Positions 17,194 to 28,218 of a DNA stretch of 64,000 nucleotides are shown one piece after another. Source of the stretch: JBDHBD01 sp039586095 (GTDB lineage Bacteria > Gemmatimonadota > Gemmatimonadetes > Palauibacterales > Palauibacteraceae); the NCBI GenBank assembly GCA_039586095.1, contig JBDHLB010000003.1, positions 62,001-126,000 on the forward strand, in the 5' to 3' direction. Every line of letters starts with the position of its first letter. Positions within the stretch are counted from its first letter, which is position 1. Both the position numbers and the translations under genes were made by a program. A model generated the notes under the pieces. It was given only the letters and a program-made list of their open reading frames with translations, ran no database searches and had not been told where the DNA came from.

Positions 17194-18384
17194 CTACACG
17201 ACGCCTTCGTCGCGCAGGTGGTCCACGTCAGCCTCACTCATGTTCAGCCAATCGGACAGAACCTCGGCCGTGTGCTGGCCCAGCGACGGCGGCGGTGCCT
17301 CGACCGCGCCGGGCGTGTCAGAGAGCTTGATCGGCACACCCGTGACTCGAATGGGCCCCGCCTCCGGGTGCTCCAGCGCCACGACCATATCCCGAGCGAG
17401 CACCTGCGGGTCTTCGCAGACTTCCTGCACTGTCCTGATGCGCCCACACGGGATGCCGCGGCTCCGGAGCCTGTCGATCCAGTCGGTCGCGCCTCTTCCC
17501 ATCATGACGGGCTCCAGCAGGGCATGCAGCGCATCGGCGTGTGCCACCCGGTCCGCATTCGTGCGAAAGCGTGGGTCTTCCGGCAGGTCGCCGAGGCCGG
17601 CCGCATCGCAGAACCGTTGCCACAGGCGCTCGTTGCCGCAGGCGACATTCACGTAACCGTCCGCGCAGCGGAACGTCTCATACGGGGAGATGGATGGGTG
17701 TTTGTTGCCGATGCGGGTGGGGCTCTCGCCCGTGGCGAAGTAGATGCCGGCCTGATACGTGAGCAACGCGACCTGGCCGTCGAGCATGCCGATGTCGACC
17801 AGCTGTCCCTGCCCCGTTCGCTCGCGCGTGAACAAAGCCAGCAAGATCCCCTGCAAGGCCAGCAGACCCGATACGATGTCGGCCTGCGAGGTCCCGACCT
17901 TGAACGGCGGACCGTCCGGATCCCCTGTCAGACTGGCGATGCCTCCCTCGCCCTGGATGATCAGATCGTAGCCGGGCAACTCGCTTTTGGGCCCTGTGTG
18001 CCCGTACCCCGAGATCGAGCAGTAGACGAGGCGCGGATTGCGCTGCTTCGCTTGCTCATAACCGGACCCGAACGCCGCCATCGTGCCGGGCCGGAAGTTC
18101 TCGACGAGCACGTCAGCCCTCTCGAGCAGTTTGCGCAGCAGCTCGAGACCCTCCGGTCGCTTGAGATCGAGCGTCAGGCTGCGCTTGTTGCGATTGACGC
18201 TCATGAAATAGGCGCTCTCGCCACGGATAAACGGCGGGCCATAGCCTCGCGTGTCGTCGCCCGCCCCCGGCCGTTCGACCTTCACCACGTCCGCCCCCAT
18301 GTCACCCAGCATCATCGTGCAGTAGGGGCCGGCGAGGACCCGCGTCATGTCCAGGACCCTGAGGCCCTCTAGCGGCTTGGGCAT
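17194..18384 (-). CDS. CaiB/BaiF family CoA-transferase
   Basis: The ATG at 18384 has CGGAGAG upstream. The 396-residue protein opens PLEGLRVLDMTRVLAGPYC, typical of class III CoA-transferases. It contains GQLVDIGMLDGQVALL, where the first Asp is the catalytic carboxylate that forms the aspartyl-CoA intermediate, and the RNKRSLTLDLK block. These enzymes move CoA between carboxylic acids (formyl/oxalyl-CoA transferase is a well-studied member). In the operon it would activate or process the carboxylate left after ring cleavage, perhaps malonate- or oxalate-like; that is inference. Confidence 0.9.
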   Translation of the reverse strand: MPKPLEGLRVLDMTRVLAGPYCTMMLGDMGADVVKVERPGAGDDTRGYGPPFIRGESAYFMSVNRNKRSLTLDLKRPEGLELLRKLLERADVLVENFRPGTMAAFGSGYEQAKQRNPRLVYCSISGYGHTGPKSELPGYDLIIQGEGGIASLTGDPDGPPFKVGTSQADIVSGLLALQGILLALFTRERTGQGQLVDIGMLDGQVALLTYQAGIYFATGESPTRIGNKHPSISPYETFRCADGYVNVACGNERLWQRFCDAAGLGDLPEDPRFRTNADRVAHADALHALLEPVMMGRGATDWIDRLRSRGIPCGRIRTVQEVCEDPQVLARDMVVALEHPEAGPIRVTGVPIKLSDTPGAVEAPPPSLGQHTAEVLSDWLNMSEADVDHLRDEGVV

Positions 18385-18424
18385 TCCGTGCTCTCCGACA
18401 GCACGTGGCTGCTTGCTCCAGGTA

Positions 18425-19860
<1,436 letters not shown>

Positions 19861-19864
<4 letters not shown>

Positions 19865-20760
19865 CGAGCCTCGCCCGCTGAGCCCCGTTCGCCGCGAGCC
19901 CGAGCAGCCGCCCGGGTGAGGGCCCGCGAGGTGAGCACGCGTGCGAGCTGCCGACGGTAGGCGGACGAGGCGTGGATGTCGGACGGCGGGTCGATGTCTC
20001 GCGTCGCGGTGACCTCAGCGGCCAGACGAACCGCATCGGTCGTGGGCTCCTGCCCTTTCAGGCCCGCCACCGCCTCTGAGGCCGTGACCGGCCCTTCACC
20101 CACGCTCAGCAACACGATGCGCGCGTCGTCGCAGCGCCCTTTTCGGTCAAGCGTGAGCGTGGTGGCGACTCCGACCAGCGCGTAGTCCCCGTGTCGCCGT
20201 GAGATCTCCTCGAACGCCCAGCCGGTCCGTTTTGGCACTTTGGGCACTTCGACCGAGAGCAGCATTTCGTCTTCGGCGAGGGCCGTGGCGAACAGGCCCG
20301 TATAGAAGTCGGCCGCGGGTACACGGCGTTCAGCGCCTCGGTTTCTCACCAGGAATTGCGCGTCCAGAGCGACCATGAGGGCGGGAAGCTCTGCCGCCGG
20401 ATCGGCGTGGGCCAGACTCCCGCCGATCGTGCCTCGATTGCGCACCTGGGGGTGGGAGATGAAGGGGATCGCTTCGGAAAGCAGCGGGGCGCCGCTGCGG
20501 ACGGCATCGCTGCGCTCCGCCGCCCGCTGGCGGGTCATCGCGCCGATCTTCAAACCTCGTCGTGCCTCCTCGATCCATGCGAGGTCGCCGAGCCGGTTGA
20601 GATCGATCAGGACGGCCGGCTGGGAGAGCCGAAAGTTCATGGTGGGGATGAGACTCTGCCCGCCGGCCAGCAGCTTCGCCTGCGAGCCGTACTCGGCCAG
20701 GAGCTCCAGGGCCTCGTCAGCCGTGTCGGGCCGGAAGTACCGGAACGGGGCGGGCTTCAC
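19861..20760 (-). CDS. FAD-binding (medium) subunit of a molybdenum hydroxylase (CoxM/XdhB-type)
   Basis: The start is placed at GTG 20760, overlapping the stop of the CoxG-like gene by 4 nt; the open frame upstream is a shadow of that gene. The 299-residue product begins with KPAPFRYFRPDTADEALELL. It has AKLLAGGQSLIP, one FAD pyrophosphate-binding loop, and RNRGTIGGSLAHADPAAELP, the second, both diagnostic of the CO dehydrogenase medium-chain/xanthine dehydrogenase FAD subunit. It transfers electrons from the 2Fe-2S subunit to an acceptor. Confidence 0.92.
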
Positions 20761-21299
20761 AGCAACAACACGAGAAGGACCGCGAGGACGACGATCCCGA
20801 TCGCCAGCACGACGGGTCGGGAGAGCAGCTGAACGGGTGCTGCGGCCTCGGGAGGTGCTTCCCCCTGCAGGTGCCGGTTGATCGCCTCCAGGCCCTGGTG
20901 GGACATGCTCTTCGCCACGGAATCGAGCAGCCGCTGACCCACCCCGGCGATCCGACCGCCGACCTGGAGGTCGGCCGTGTACTTCATCAGGGTTTCGTCC
21001 GGGCCCTGCTCCGCCAACTGCACGTGCGCCGTGCCTTTCGTGAAGCCGGCAGCTCCTTTTCCGTCGACCCGCATCGTGAAGCTCTCGGGCACGACCTTGT
21101 CGACCAGCTCGATCGCCACGTCGAAGCGGGCCGCCGTGACCGGACCCACGGTCGCCTCCATCTCGCCCACGTACCGATCCTCGTCGACGCGCTCCAGCTT
21201 GGTGCCCGGGAGCGCCTTGGCCAGCACGGCGGGGTCCATGAGGTTCACCCACAGCTCGTCGCGCGGACCGCTGAACAGGAACTCCGACTGGATCTCCAC
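20757..21299 (-). CDS. CoxG-like SRPBCC-fold protein with C-terminal membrane helix
   Basis: GTG 21299 is preceded by AAGGGAG. The 180-residue product has a CoxG/SRPBCC lipid-binding-like domain (about 1-145; the segment NLMDPAVLAKALPGTKLE is typical of the family) and ends in a hydrophobic helix (about 161-180). CoxG proteins accompany molybdenum hydroxylases and are thought to recruit the enzyme to the membrane; a recent view is that some deliver quinone. It lies between the large and medium subunit genes and shares overlaps with both neighbours' spacing. Confidence 0.88.
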   Translation of the reverse strand: MEIQSEFLFSGPRDELWVNLMDPAVLAKALPGTKLERVDEDRYVGEMEATVGPVTAARFDVAIELVDKVVPESFTMRVDGKGAAGFTKGTAHVQLAEQGPDETLMKYTADLQVGGRIAGVGQRLLDSVAKSMSHQGLEAINRHLQGEAPPEAAAPVQLLSRPVVLAIGIVVLAVLLVLLL

Positions 21300-21326
21300 G
21301 CTCTATCCGCTCCCTTCTGAAGCGAG

Positions 21327-23672
21327 TCAGCCCGTCTCGCGCGCCGCTTCCAACAGCTCGAACAGCCGGTTCGGGCTGATCGGCATCTCGAGAATCTCCA
21401 GACCCGGCATCTGGAGCGCGTTCTCGACCGCCTGGGCGAACAGCGGGTTGGTCGGGATCGCACCGGCCTCGCCGGCTCCCTTGATCCCCAGCGGGTTGAA
21501 CGGGGACGGGGTCACCACGTGGTCCGTGTCGACGGGCGGCACATCCGTGGCGGTGGGGATCAGGTAGTCCATGAACGACGCGTTTTGAAGCTGCGCGTTC
21601 TCGTCGAACACGAGCTGCTCGTAGAAGCAGTTTCCGATCCCGTGGGCCACTCCGCCGATGATCTGTCCTCTCACGATGGTCGGATTGATCACTCTGCCGC
21701 AGTCGTGCACGACCACGTAGCGCTGCACGTCGACCATGGCCGTCTCGGGATCCACCTCGACGATCATGGCGTGGACTCCGCTGGCCGTGCTGCCCTTTTC
21801 GGGACCGAAGTAGGCCGTGGCCTCGAGCCCGGGCTCCGTTCCCGGCCTCACCGCGCCTCGCAGCGGGTTTGCCAGCACGGCCAACTCGCCGAACGCGATC
21901 GATCGGCCGGGCGCCTCCTTCACGCGGACGGTGCCCGCGACAAGCTCGAGATCCGCCAGCTCCGCCTCCAGTTCCTGGGCAGCCTGCTCCAGAATCTTCT
22001 CGCGCAACGCGACGGCCGCCGCGTGGCAGGCGTTGCCAGCCACAACCGCACCGCGGCTGGCGAACGTTCCGGTTCCCCAGTGGAACTTGCCCGTGTCCCC
22101 GGTCACCACCTCCACGTCCGTCACCTCGACGCCGAGCTGGTCAGCGACGATCTGCGCGAAAGAGGTGAAGTGACCCTGGCCCTGCGTTCCCACGCCGGTC
22201 GCCAGGCTGACCCGTCCGCTGGGCTCGACGCTCACCCGAGCGCCCTCGTACGGGCCGATGCCCGTGCCCTCCACGTACGACACGATGCCGATGCCCACAT
22301 GCCGTCCTTCGGCCCGGGCGGCTGGCTGGGTCTCGCTCAGAAACCGTGCGTAATCGATCATCTCGGTCGCCCGATCGAGCGCCGGCTCGTAGTTGCCGCT
22401 GTCGTACACGAGGGAAGCCGAGTCCTGATAGATAATCCCGTGATCGTGCGGAAAGGCGTCCGGCGGCAGGAAGTTGCGCCGCCGAATCTCGGTCACGTCG
22501 ATCCCGAGCTCGCGCGCCGCGAGGTCCAGCAAGCGCTCCATGACGAACACGCCCGGCTGACGGCCCGCTCCGCGGACGGGGCTCACGATGGGCTTGTTGG
22601 TGAACGCCGCGCGGAACTCGCTGTAGTAGTTCGGCACCACGTACGGGCCGAGGAGCGTGCACTGGGTGTTGATAGGAAGCGTGAGACCGTACGGGTTGTA
22701 GGCGCCCGCGTCGTACACGAACGAATCGCGCACCCCGAGGATGCGACCCTCGGCGTCCACGGCCAGCTCCGCTTCGTGGACCTGATTCCGCTCCTGGGTG
22801 GTCGCGAAGAAGCTCTCCTGGCGGTCCTCGATCCACTTCACCGGCTGACCGAGCTGCATGGTAATCCAGGGGAGCAGGACCTCCTCCGGGTAGAACATCA
22901 TGATCTTCGGTCCGAATCCGCCCCCGATGAACGGAGCGATCACGCGGACCTGGTGTTCAGGCAGGCCGAGCATGCTTGCCAGGCCGTTCCGGATGGGGAT
23001 CGGGGCCTGTGTGGTGTCCCACACGGTGAGCTCGCCGGACTTCTGATCCCAACTCGCCACCACACCCCGATTCTCCATCGGGGCGGAGGCGCCCCGGTCG
23101 TGGAGCAATCGGCGACGGACCACGAGCGCCGCCTGTTCGACGATCGAGGCGTAGTCGCCCTTCTCCTGGATCGCGTGCGCGGCCAGGTTCGATTCGAACT
23201 GCTCATGGATGCGCGGAGCGTCGGACTCGAGGGCGCCTACGGGGTCGGCGACCGCCGGGAGCGGATCCAGCTCGACCTGGATGAGGGGCAGGGCATCCTC
23301 GGCCTCGTACCGGCTACGGGCGACCACGGCGGCGATCGGCTCTCCCACGTGCCGCACCTTGTCCTTCGCCAGCGGGACCTGAGTTGCGCAGTGAAACTCC
23401 AGCCGCTCGATGGGCTGAGGCGGGACGAGGAGCGGCCCGGGCTGCCAGTACTCTCCCAGGTCCGCCGCCGTGTAGACCGCGACTATGCCGTCGGACTCAC
23501 GAGCCGCCGACACGTCGAGGCTCGTGATGCGCGCGTGCGCATAGTCGCTTCGCAGGAACGCGACGTGGAGCATCCCCTCCAGCTGCACGTCGTCCACGAA
23601 CAGGGCCTGTCCGGTGAGCAGTCGATGATCCTCGTTGCGGGGGACGGGAGCCCCGAAGAACGCCGCGCTCAT
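21327..23672 (-). CDS. Molybdopterin-binding large subunit of a xanthine dehydrogenase-family hydroxylase (CoxL-like, form II)
   Basis: The start is set at ATG 23672, 2 nt after the small-subunit stop; an earlier in-frame start would overlap that gene with a Gly/Arg-rich shadow. The 781-residue product begins AAFFGAPVPRNEDHRLLTGQ, as large subunits do. It has the cofactor loop PVRGAGRQPG and the catalytic GAGEAGA with the base Glu. The loop is RGAGR, not the AYRCSFR of true aerobic CO dehydrogenase, so this is a form II or xanthine dehydrogenase-type hydroxylase of unknown substrate. An N-heterocycle is likely from the permeases and hydrolases around it. Confidence 0.9.
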   Translation of the reverse strand: MSAAFFGAPVPRNEDHRLLTGQALFVDDVQLEGMLHVAFLRSDYAHARITSLDVSAARESDGIVAVYTAADLGEYWQPGPLLVPPQPIERLEFHCATQVPLAKDKVRHVGEPIAAVVARSRYEAEDALPLIQVELDPLPAVADPVGALESDAPRIHEQFESNLAAHAIQEKGDYASIVEQAALVVRRRLLHDRGASAPMENRGVVASWDQKSGELTVWDTTQAPIPIRNGLASMLGLPEHQVRVIAPFIGGGFGPKIMMFYPEEVLLPWITMQLGQPVKWIEDRQESFFATTQERNQVHEAELAVDAEGRILGVRDSFVYDAGAYNPYGLTLPINTQCTLLGPYVVPNYYSEFRAAFTNKPIVSPVRGAGRQPGVFVMERLLDLAARELGIDVTEIRRRNFLPPDAFPHDHGIIYQDSASLVYDSGNYEPALDRATEMIDYARFLSETQPAARAEGRHVGIGIVSYVEGTGIGPYEGARVSVEPSGRVSLATGVGTQGQGHFTSFAQIVADQLGVEVTDVEVVTGDTGKFHWGTGTFASRGAVVAGNACHAAAVALREKILEQAAQELEAELADLELVAGTVRVKEAPGRSIAFGELAVLANPLRGAVRPGTEPGLEATAYFGPEKGSTASGVHAMIVEVDPETAMVDVQRYVVVHDCGRVINPTIVRGQIIGGVAHGIGNCFYEQLVFDENAQLQNASFMDYLIPTATDVPPVDTDHVVTPSPFNPLGIKGAGEAGAIPTNPLFAQAVENALQMPGLEILEMPISPNRLFELLEAARETG

Positions 23673-23674
23673 CG

Positions 23675-24205
23675 TTAGGCCCCTTCCCCGCGGTCCGCCC
23701 CTTCCGCCACCGCCCTCACCGCCTCGACCATGCTCTGGTATCCGGTGCAGCGACAAAGATTTCCGGACAGCGCCTCGCGGATCTCGGGCTCATCCGGATC
23801 GGGGTTCTCTTCGAGAAAGGGAATCAGGGTGAGGAGCACGCCGGGGGTGCAGAAGCCGCACTGCAGGGCGTGGGCCTCGTGGAAGGCCGCCTGCAGCGGG
23901 TGAAGGGGCGCCTCCTCGGCCACCCCCTCCGTGGCGGCGGCTGCCCCGTGCGCCCCGTCCGCCAGCCCCTCCACGGTCGTGAGCTCTGCGCCGTCGGCCT
24001 GAACGGCGAACATCAAACAGGAACGAACCGCTTCGCCGTTCATCAGCACGGTACACGCACCACAGACGCCGTGCTCGCACCCGACATGCGTGCCGGTCAG
24101 CTCGAGATCCTGTCGGAGGAAATCACTCAGGAGGAGGCGCGGTTCGACCGACCGCTCGTGACGAACGCCGTTCACCGTCAGCTGGATCGTGTGAAGCTCG
24201 CGCAC
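23675..24205 (-). CDS. 2Fe-2S small subunit of the molybdenum hydroxylase (CoxS/XdhC-type)
   Basis: GTG 24205 gives 176 residues, close to the usual ~160. An ATG at 24349 is possible, but the added residues do not resemble the family. The plant-type ferredoxin cluster is GTHVGCEHGVCGACTVLMNG plus a following Cys. The second cluster is ALQCGFCTPGVLL and NLCRCTGYQSMVEAV. Both [2Fe-2S] sites are intact. An insertion rich in Ala and His lies between them (about residues 98-120). It passes electrons from the Mo centre to the FAD subunit and is the first gene of the enzyme operon. Confidence 0.9.
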   Translation of the reverse strand: MRELHTIQLTVNGVRHERSVEPRLLLSDFLRQDLELTGTHVGCEHGVCGACTVLMNGEAVRSCLMFAVQADGAELTTVEGLADGAHGAAAATEGVAEEAPLHPLQAAFHEAHALQCGFCTPGVLLTLIPFLEENPDPDEPEIREALSGNLCRCTGYQSMVEAVRAVAEGADRGEGA

Positions 24206-24370
24206 GCGCTGGCTCCGCTCTCTATCGGACCGATTGTCCCCCGTCGCTCCTGACCGGAGGCCGCTGCGGGTCTCCGCCGGGCGAAGGGATGCGACGCGGA
24301 CAGAAGAACAGGTTAGATGCCCGCAGCGGCGCTGGCAATCGAGTGCCACGCGTCCTCGCGGTGGCAGGTG

Positions 24371-25762
24371 TCAGGGCGTTTCGGCGTCACCCTGGCGTGG
24401 TACGAGGTTGAGTGCCGCATGAAGCCCGACTCCCAATAGAACGGCGAGCACCACCTCGTTCGCGATCAGAATTCCCACGATCGTCGGCAAGGCTTCGATC
24501 CATTCCCTCCCGAGCGAGAACCGGAGGTAGGAGGGCAGGCCGATGGCCAATATCAACGTCGTGCCGACAACCAGATGATTTTCAGTCGTCCGCGGCGCCG
24601 CCTGCAGGAGCCGGATGGCCGACACGGCGATCATCCCGCACACGATGACGAACACGCCGCCCAGCACAGACCTTGGCATAGCGACCAGCAGCGCGCCGAA
24701 CTTGGGGCTGAGCCCGTACAGGAGAAGGAACACAGCCGCGATCTGCACCACGAATCGACTCGCCACCCGTGTGGCCGCGATGATCCCGATGTTCTGCGTG
24801 TAGCTCGTGCAGGGAAGTCCTCCGAAAACGGAAGCCAGGGCGCTTCCGAGCCCCTCGGCGAAGATGCCACGGTTCATGTGTCGAACCGTGTAGGGCTCGT
24901 CCGTGACGGCGCACGTGGCCGCGTAGTCGCCGAGCGATTCGACCATCGACCCGAAATACCCGGCCAGCACGGCGAGGATGGCGGCGCCGGCGAACTCCCA
25001 CCCGAAGCCCGGACCGCCGTACGGGAACAGCCCTGGGAGAGAGATCCACGCTTTCTCGGACACGAGCGCCCAGTCGACTTGGCCGAGCGCACCTCCGAGG
25101 CCGAGCCCGACCACCCAGATGGAGAGAAAGATCGAAGCTCGCGCCAGGATTCCGCCGAACACGCTTCGCCCCAGCACCTGGAGCGCGAAAACGAGCGCGA
25201 TCACGGCCGCGGCGAGCAGAAAGTTCAGCACGTCGCCGTCGCCGACCAGCAGTCGGATGGCCACCTGACCGAGCGCCAGCGCGATCGTGAGCACGACCGT
25301 ACCCGCCACCACCGGCGGGAAGAGACGGCGCAGCATGCTGAGCACGCGTGACCCGCCGACGGCCATCTCCACCAGGCCGCCGACGAACGCGCCGCCCCAC
25401 ATCGCGGCGGGCCCCAGCTGCCCGGCGACCGGAGCGAGCGTGCCGGTCAGCGTGGCCGATGGACCCTGAATGATCGGCAGCCGATTGCCGATCGTCGTCT
25501 GCAGCAGGGTGGCGACGCCCATCGAGAACAGGCAGAAGTTGATGAACCGTGCCTCTTCGGAGGCGGACATGCCGATCGCGGCAGCTACGGCCAGCGGCAG
25601 CACGAAGGGTGAGATGTCGACCAGTGTATGCTGCCACCCGTAGAGGAGCGACTCCCACCAGGTGGACGGCCGCTCATCGATCCGATAGATGGGATCTGCC
25701 ACCTTCGGCAGCTCGTCCCATACCGGTACGTCGCTGGCTGGGGTCATGGGGCGCCGCGCCAT
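24371..25762 (-). CDS. NCS2 family (xanthine/uracil) permease
   Basis: The 463-residue protein has about 12-14 hydrophobic helices. It carries IQGPSATLTGTLAP in TM3 and SYTQNIGIIAATRVASR, which matches the NCS2/NAT signature (Q/E/P)NxGxxxxTR. FGSMVESLGDYAA in TM8 supplies the usual conserved Glu. NCS2 members import xanthine, uric acid, uracil or ascorbate. It lies 165 nt upstream of the small subunit gene on the same strand, giving the cluster two different nucleobase-type permeases. The start is uncertain (ATG 25762 or 25747), since neither has a clear ribosome site. Confidence 0.9.
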   Translation of the reverse strand: MARRPMTPASDVPVWDELPKVADPIYRIDERPSTWWESLLYGWQHTLVDISPFVLPLAVAAAIGMSASEEARFINFCLFSMGVATLLQTTIGNRLPIIQGPSATLTGTLAPVAGQLGPAAMWGGAFVGGLVEMAVGGSRVLSMLRRLFPPVVAGTVVLTIALALGQVAIRLLVGDGDVLNFLLAAAVIALVFALQVLGRSVFGGILARASIFLSIWVVGLGLGGALGQVDWALVSEKAWISLPGLFPYGGPGFGWEFAGAAILAVLAGYFGSMVESLGDYAATCAVTDEPYTVRHMNRGIFAEGLGSALASVFGGLPCTSYTQNIGIIAATRVASRFVVQIAAVFLLLYGLSPKFGALLVAMPRSVLGGVFVIVCGMIAVSAIRLLQAAPRTTENHLVVGTTLILAIGLPSYLRFSLGREWIEALPTIVGILIANEVVLAVLLGVGLHAALNLVPRQGDAETP

Positions 25763-25784
25763 CCGGTGGATACGAGGCCAGGTC

Positions 25785-28064
25785 CTACGCCGTAAAACTC
25801 ATGCGGCGCAGCAGGCCCTCGAAACGCGGGTCGTCTCGTATCGCGTCGAACCAGGGACCGACCTTCATGTAGAACAGCAGGTTCTTCTGCAGGACGAACA
25901 GGCGCCAGGATCGATCCGCCAGCGATTCCTCCAGATGCTCGAAGGCGCGGTCCGCGTCGCCCAGCAATGCATAGATAATGCCGTGCACGGTGGGATCGTA
26001 CCACTCTTCCTTCAGCTCGCTCAAGGCGGCGAGCGCCTCAGCCCGCTTGCCGGCCACCGCGTGGATCTCCGCCTTGGCGAACCCCCAATACGGTACGTCG
26101 GGCCGCAGCTCGACCACCTTTTCGAACGCGTCGAGCGCTTCCTGGTCGCGTCCCAACAGCGGCAGGAGGAGGATGAGCCAGGCATAGGCCGAAAAGAAGC
26201 GCGGCTCCAGGTCGACCGTGTGGCGAAAATCAGCCAGGGCGCCCGCGTAGTCACGGGCCATGAAGCGAACGATCCCCGTCGTGACGCGGATCGCGTGCGA
26301 CAGCGGGTCCAGCTCCCCGGCGCGCAATACCTGCTCCCGCGCCTCCTCGTGGCGGCCCAGGGCAGCGAGTAGTGTGGCGTACCACTGATGGGCCGTGGCG
26401 TAGTTGGGGTCTAGCTCGATCGCCCGGAGGTACTCCTCCTCCTCTGCCTTCCAGTCCCGTTCCGTGCGGAGGATCTGGCCCCGTGAGGCGTGCGCCGACG
26501 CCAGCCGCTCGTCGAGCTCCAGCGCTCGATCGACGGCGACTCTCGCTTTCGTCAGCGCCTCGACCTCGGGCATGTATCCGTACGAACCCAGGAGGAGATA
26601 CGTATCCGCCAGCCCGGCGTACGCGGGGGCATACATGGGATCCCGCCCGATCGCGCTCCGGAATTTCTCCTCGGCGTCCTCCAGGCCGACCCGAGTCCGC
26701 CGATTCCACGAATACCGCCCCTTGATGTAGAGTTCGTGGGCCTCGACGTCCTGTGTCGGAAGCCGCTGGATCATCGAGAGCTCGCTGGTTGAGATGGTCG
26801 CGTGAAGCGCCTCGGCGATTCGCTGTGCGACCTCGCTCTGGATCGCGAAGATGTCCGTAACCTGGCGATCGTATGTTTCCGCCCACAGGTGGTCGTCGGT
26901 TGCCGCGTCGATCAGCTGGCTGACGATCCGGACGCGATCCCCTGACCGTCGCACGCTCCCCTCGAGCACGGTCGCCACGTTGAGCTGTTCGCCGATCTCC
27001 TTGAGCGTAAGATCCGTGTCCTTGTATCCCATGACCGAGGTCCGGGAAATCACCTTCAGGTCATGGATCTTGGACAGGTGGGCGATGATGTCTTCGGTGA
27101 TCCCTTCGCTGAAGTACTCCGTGTGCTCGTCACGATTCAGATTCTGGAGCGGGAGAACCGCGACGGACTTGCTGTGAGGAGCGCCCGGCGTCGCGCGCGT
27201 GAACCGCGCTTGCAGTCGTGAGAGCCAGCTTCGCCCGGCGCCCGCCGCTCGTGAAGCCGCGGGGGTAGCCCTGCGCCCCTCGCTCGCAGACTTGAGGGCT
27301 TCACTGAACGCCGCCGCGCTCGGCCAACGATCCTCGGGCTCCGTCTTCAGCGCCCGCTCGAGCACCGCTCTCAGCTCGTCCGGAACACCCGCCCAGCGGG
27401 ACTGCGGACGCGCATCTCCGCGCCATGGGTATCCTGTAAGCGCTTCGTACAGAACTGCGCCCAGCGAGTAGATGTCCGCCCTGGCCGTGGCGCCGCCCAG
27501 GTACTGCTCTGGCGCCATGTAGGCCGGCGTACCGACGACGACGCCGCTGCGGGTGAGCGTATCCCCGCCGAAATCGGTGATTGCCTTGGCGATGCCAAAA
27601 TCCGCGACGACGGCCGCGTCCTCACCGCACAGGATGTTCGCCGGTTTGATGTCCCGGTGAACGACACCGCGCCGGTGCGCATACTCGAGCGCCCGCGCGA
27701 CGTCTCGTCCGATGCGTACGACGTGGGCAGCCGGAAGCTTTCCCACCCGATCCAGCTTGTTGCGCAGGTTCTCTCCCTCGACGAACGGCATGATGAAGTA
27801 GACGAGATCTCCGGCCACGCCTGAGTCGAGAAGCGGCAGGATGTGAGGGTGCTGGAGGTTGGCCGTGACGTGGATTTCTCGCCTGAAGCGCGCCGGAGCG
27901 AGGTGGGAGGTCAGATCGGGGTGGATCGTCTTGATCGCCACCGGTCGTCCGTGCTTCCGATCACGGGCACGGTAGACGGTTCCCATCCCGCCTTCCCCGA
28001 TCAGCGTATCGAGCTCGTAGCGATCGCCCAGCTCGGCGTGGAGGATTTCGTGCGGATCAGGCAT
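25785..28064 (-). CDS. Serine/threonine protein kinase with TolB-like and TPR domains
   Basis: From ATG 28064 the product is ~759 residues. The kinase domain (about 15-270) is complete: glycine loop IGEGGMGTVYRA, VAIKTI, HRDIKPANIL, DFGIAK and GTPAYMAPEQ. No membrane helix is apparent between it and the TolB/FlgO-like module, which starts SVAVLPLQNLNRDEHTEYFS and contains SRTSVMGYKD and LIDAATDDHLWAETYDRQV. TPR repeats fill about 445-759. The C-terminal part is clearly paralogous to the protein at 6791-8653. Target and signal are unknown. It lies just upstream of the NCS2 permease on the same strand (22-nt gap), so the two may be cotranscribed. Confidence 0.88.
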   Translation of the reverse strand: MPDPHEILHAELGDRYELDTLIGEGGMGTVYRARDRKHGRPVAIKTIHPDLTSHLAPARFRREIHVTANLQHPHILPLLDSGVAGDLVYFIMPFVEGENLRNKLDRVGKLPAAHVVRIGRDVARALEYAHRRGVVHRDIKPANILCGEDAAVVADFGIAKAITDFGGDTLTRSGVVVGTPAYMAPEQYLGGATARADIYSLGAVLYEALTGYPWRGDARPQSRWAGVPDELRAVLERALKTEPEDRWPSAAAFSEALKSASEGRRATPAASRAAGAGRSWLSRLQARFTRATPGAPHSKSVAVLPLQNLNRDEHTEYFSEGITEDIIAHLSKIHDLKVISRTSVMGYKDTDLTLKEIGEQLNVATVLEGSVRRSGDRVRIVSQLIDAATDDHLWAETYDRQVTDIFAIQSEVAQRIAEALHATISTSELSMIQRLPTQDVEAHELYIKGRYSWNRRTRVGLEDAEEKFRSAIGRDPMYAPAYAGLADTYLLLGSYGYMPEVEALTKARVAVDRALELDERLASAHASRGQILRTERDWKAEEEEYLRAIELDPNYATAHQWYATLLAALGRHEEAREQVLRAGELDPLSHAIRVTTGIVRFMARDYAGALADFRHTVDLEPRFFSAYAWLILLLPLLGRDQEALDAFEKVVELRPDVPYWGFAKAEIHAVAGKRAEALAALSELKEEWYDPTVHGIIYALLGDADRAFEHLEESLADRSWRLFVLQKNLLFYMKVGPWFDAIRDDPRFEGLLRRMSFTA

Positions 28065-28218
28065 GCCGGGGTCTCGACGACTCCTTCGCGGCGGCCGCAA
28101 GGCACGACGCTGTCACATGGGAACAAGGCCTGGCGGCGGTCAATCGACGAAATGTAGGCAAGGCGGGCGGAGGATCAAAACAGCGCGGGGCCGAGCCGCC
28201 CCCAATTGCCAGCCGACC

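Noticed and set aside
21327..24205. Aerobic carbon monoxide dehydrogenase
   Set aside because: The large subunit lacks the AYRCSFR active-site loop; only the xanthine dehydrogenase-like RGAGR is present.
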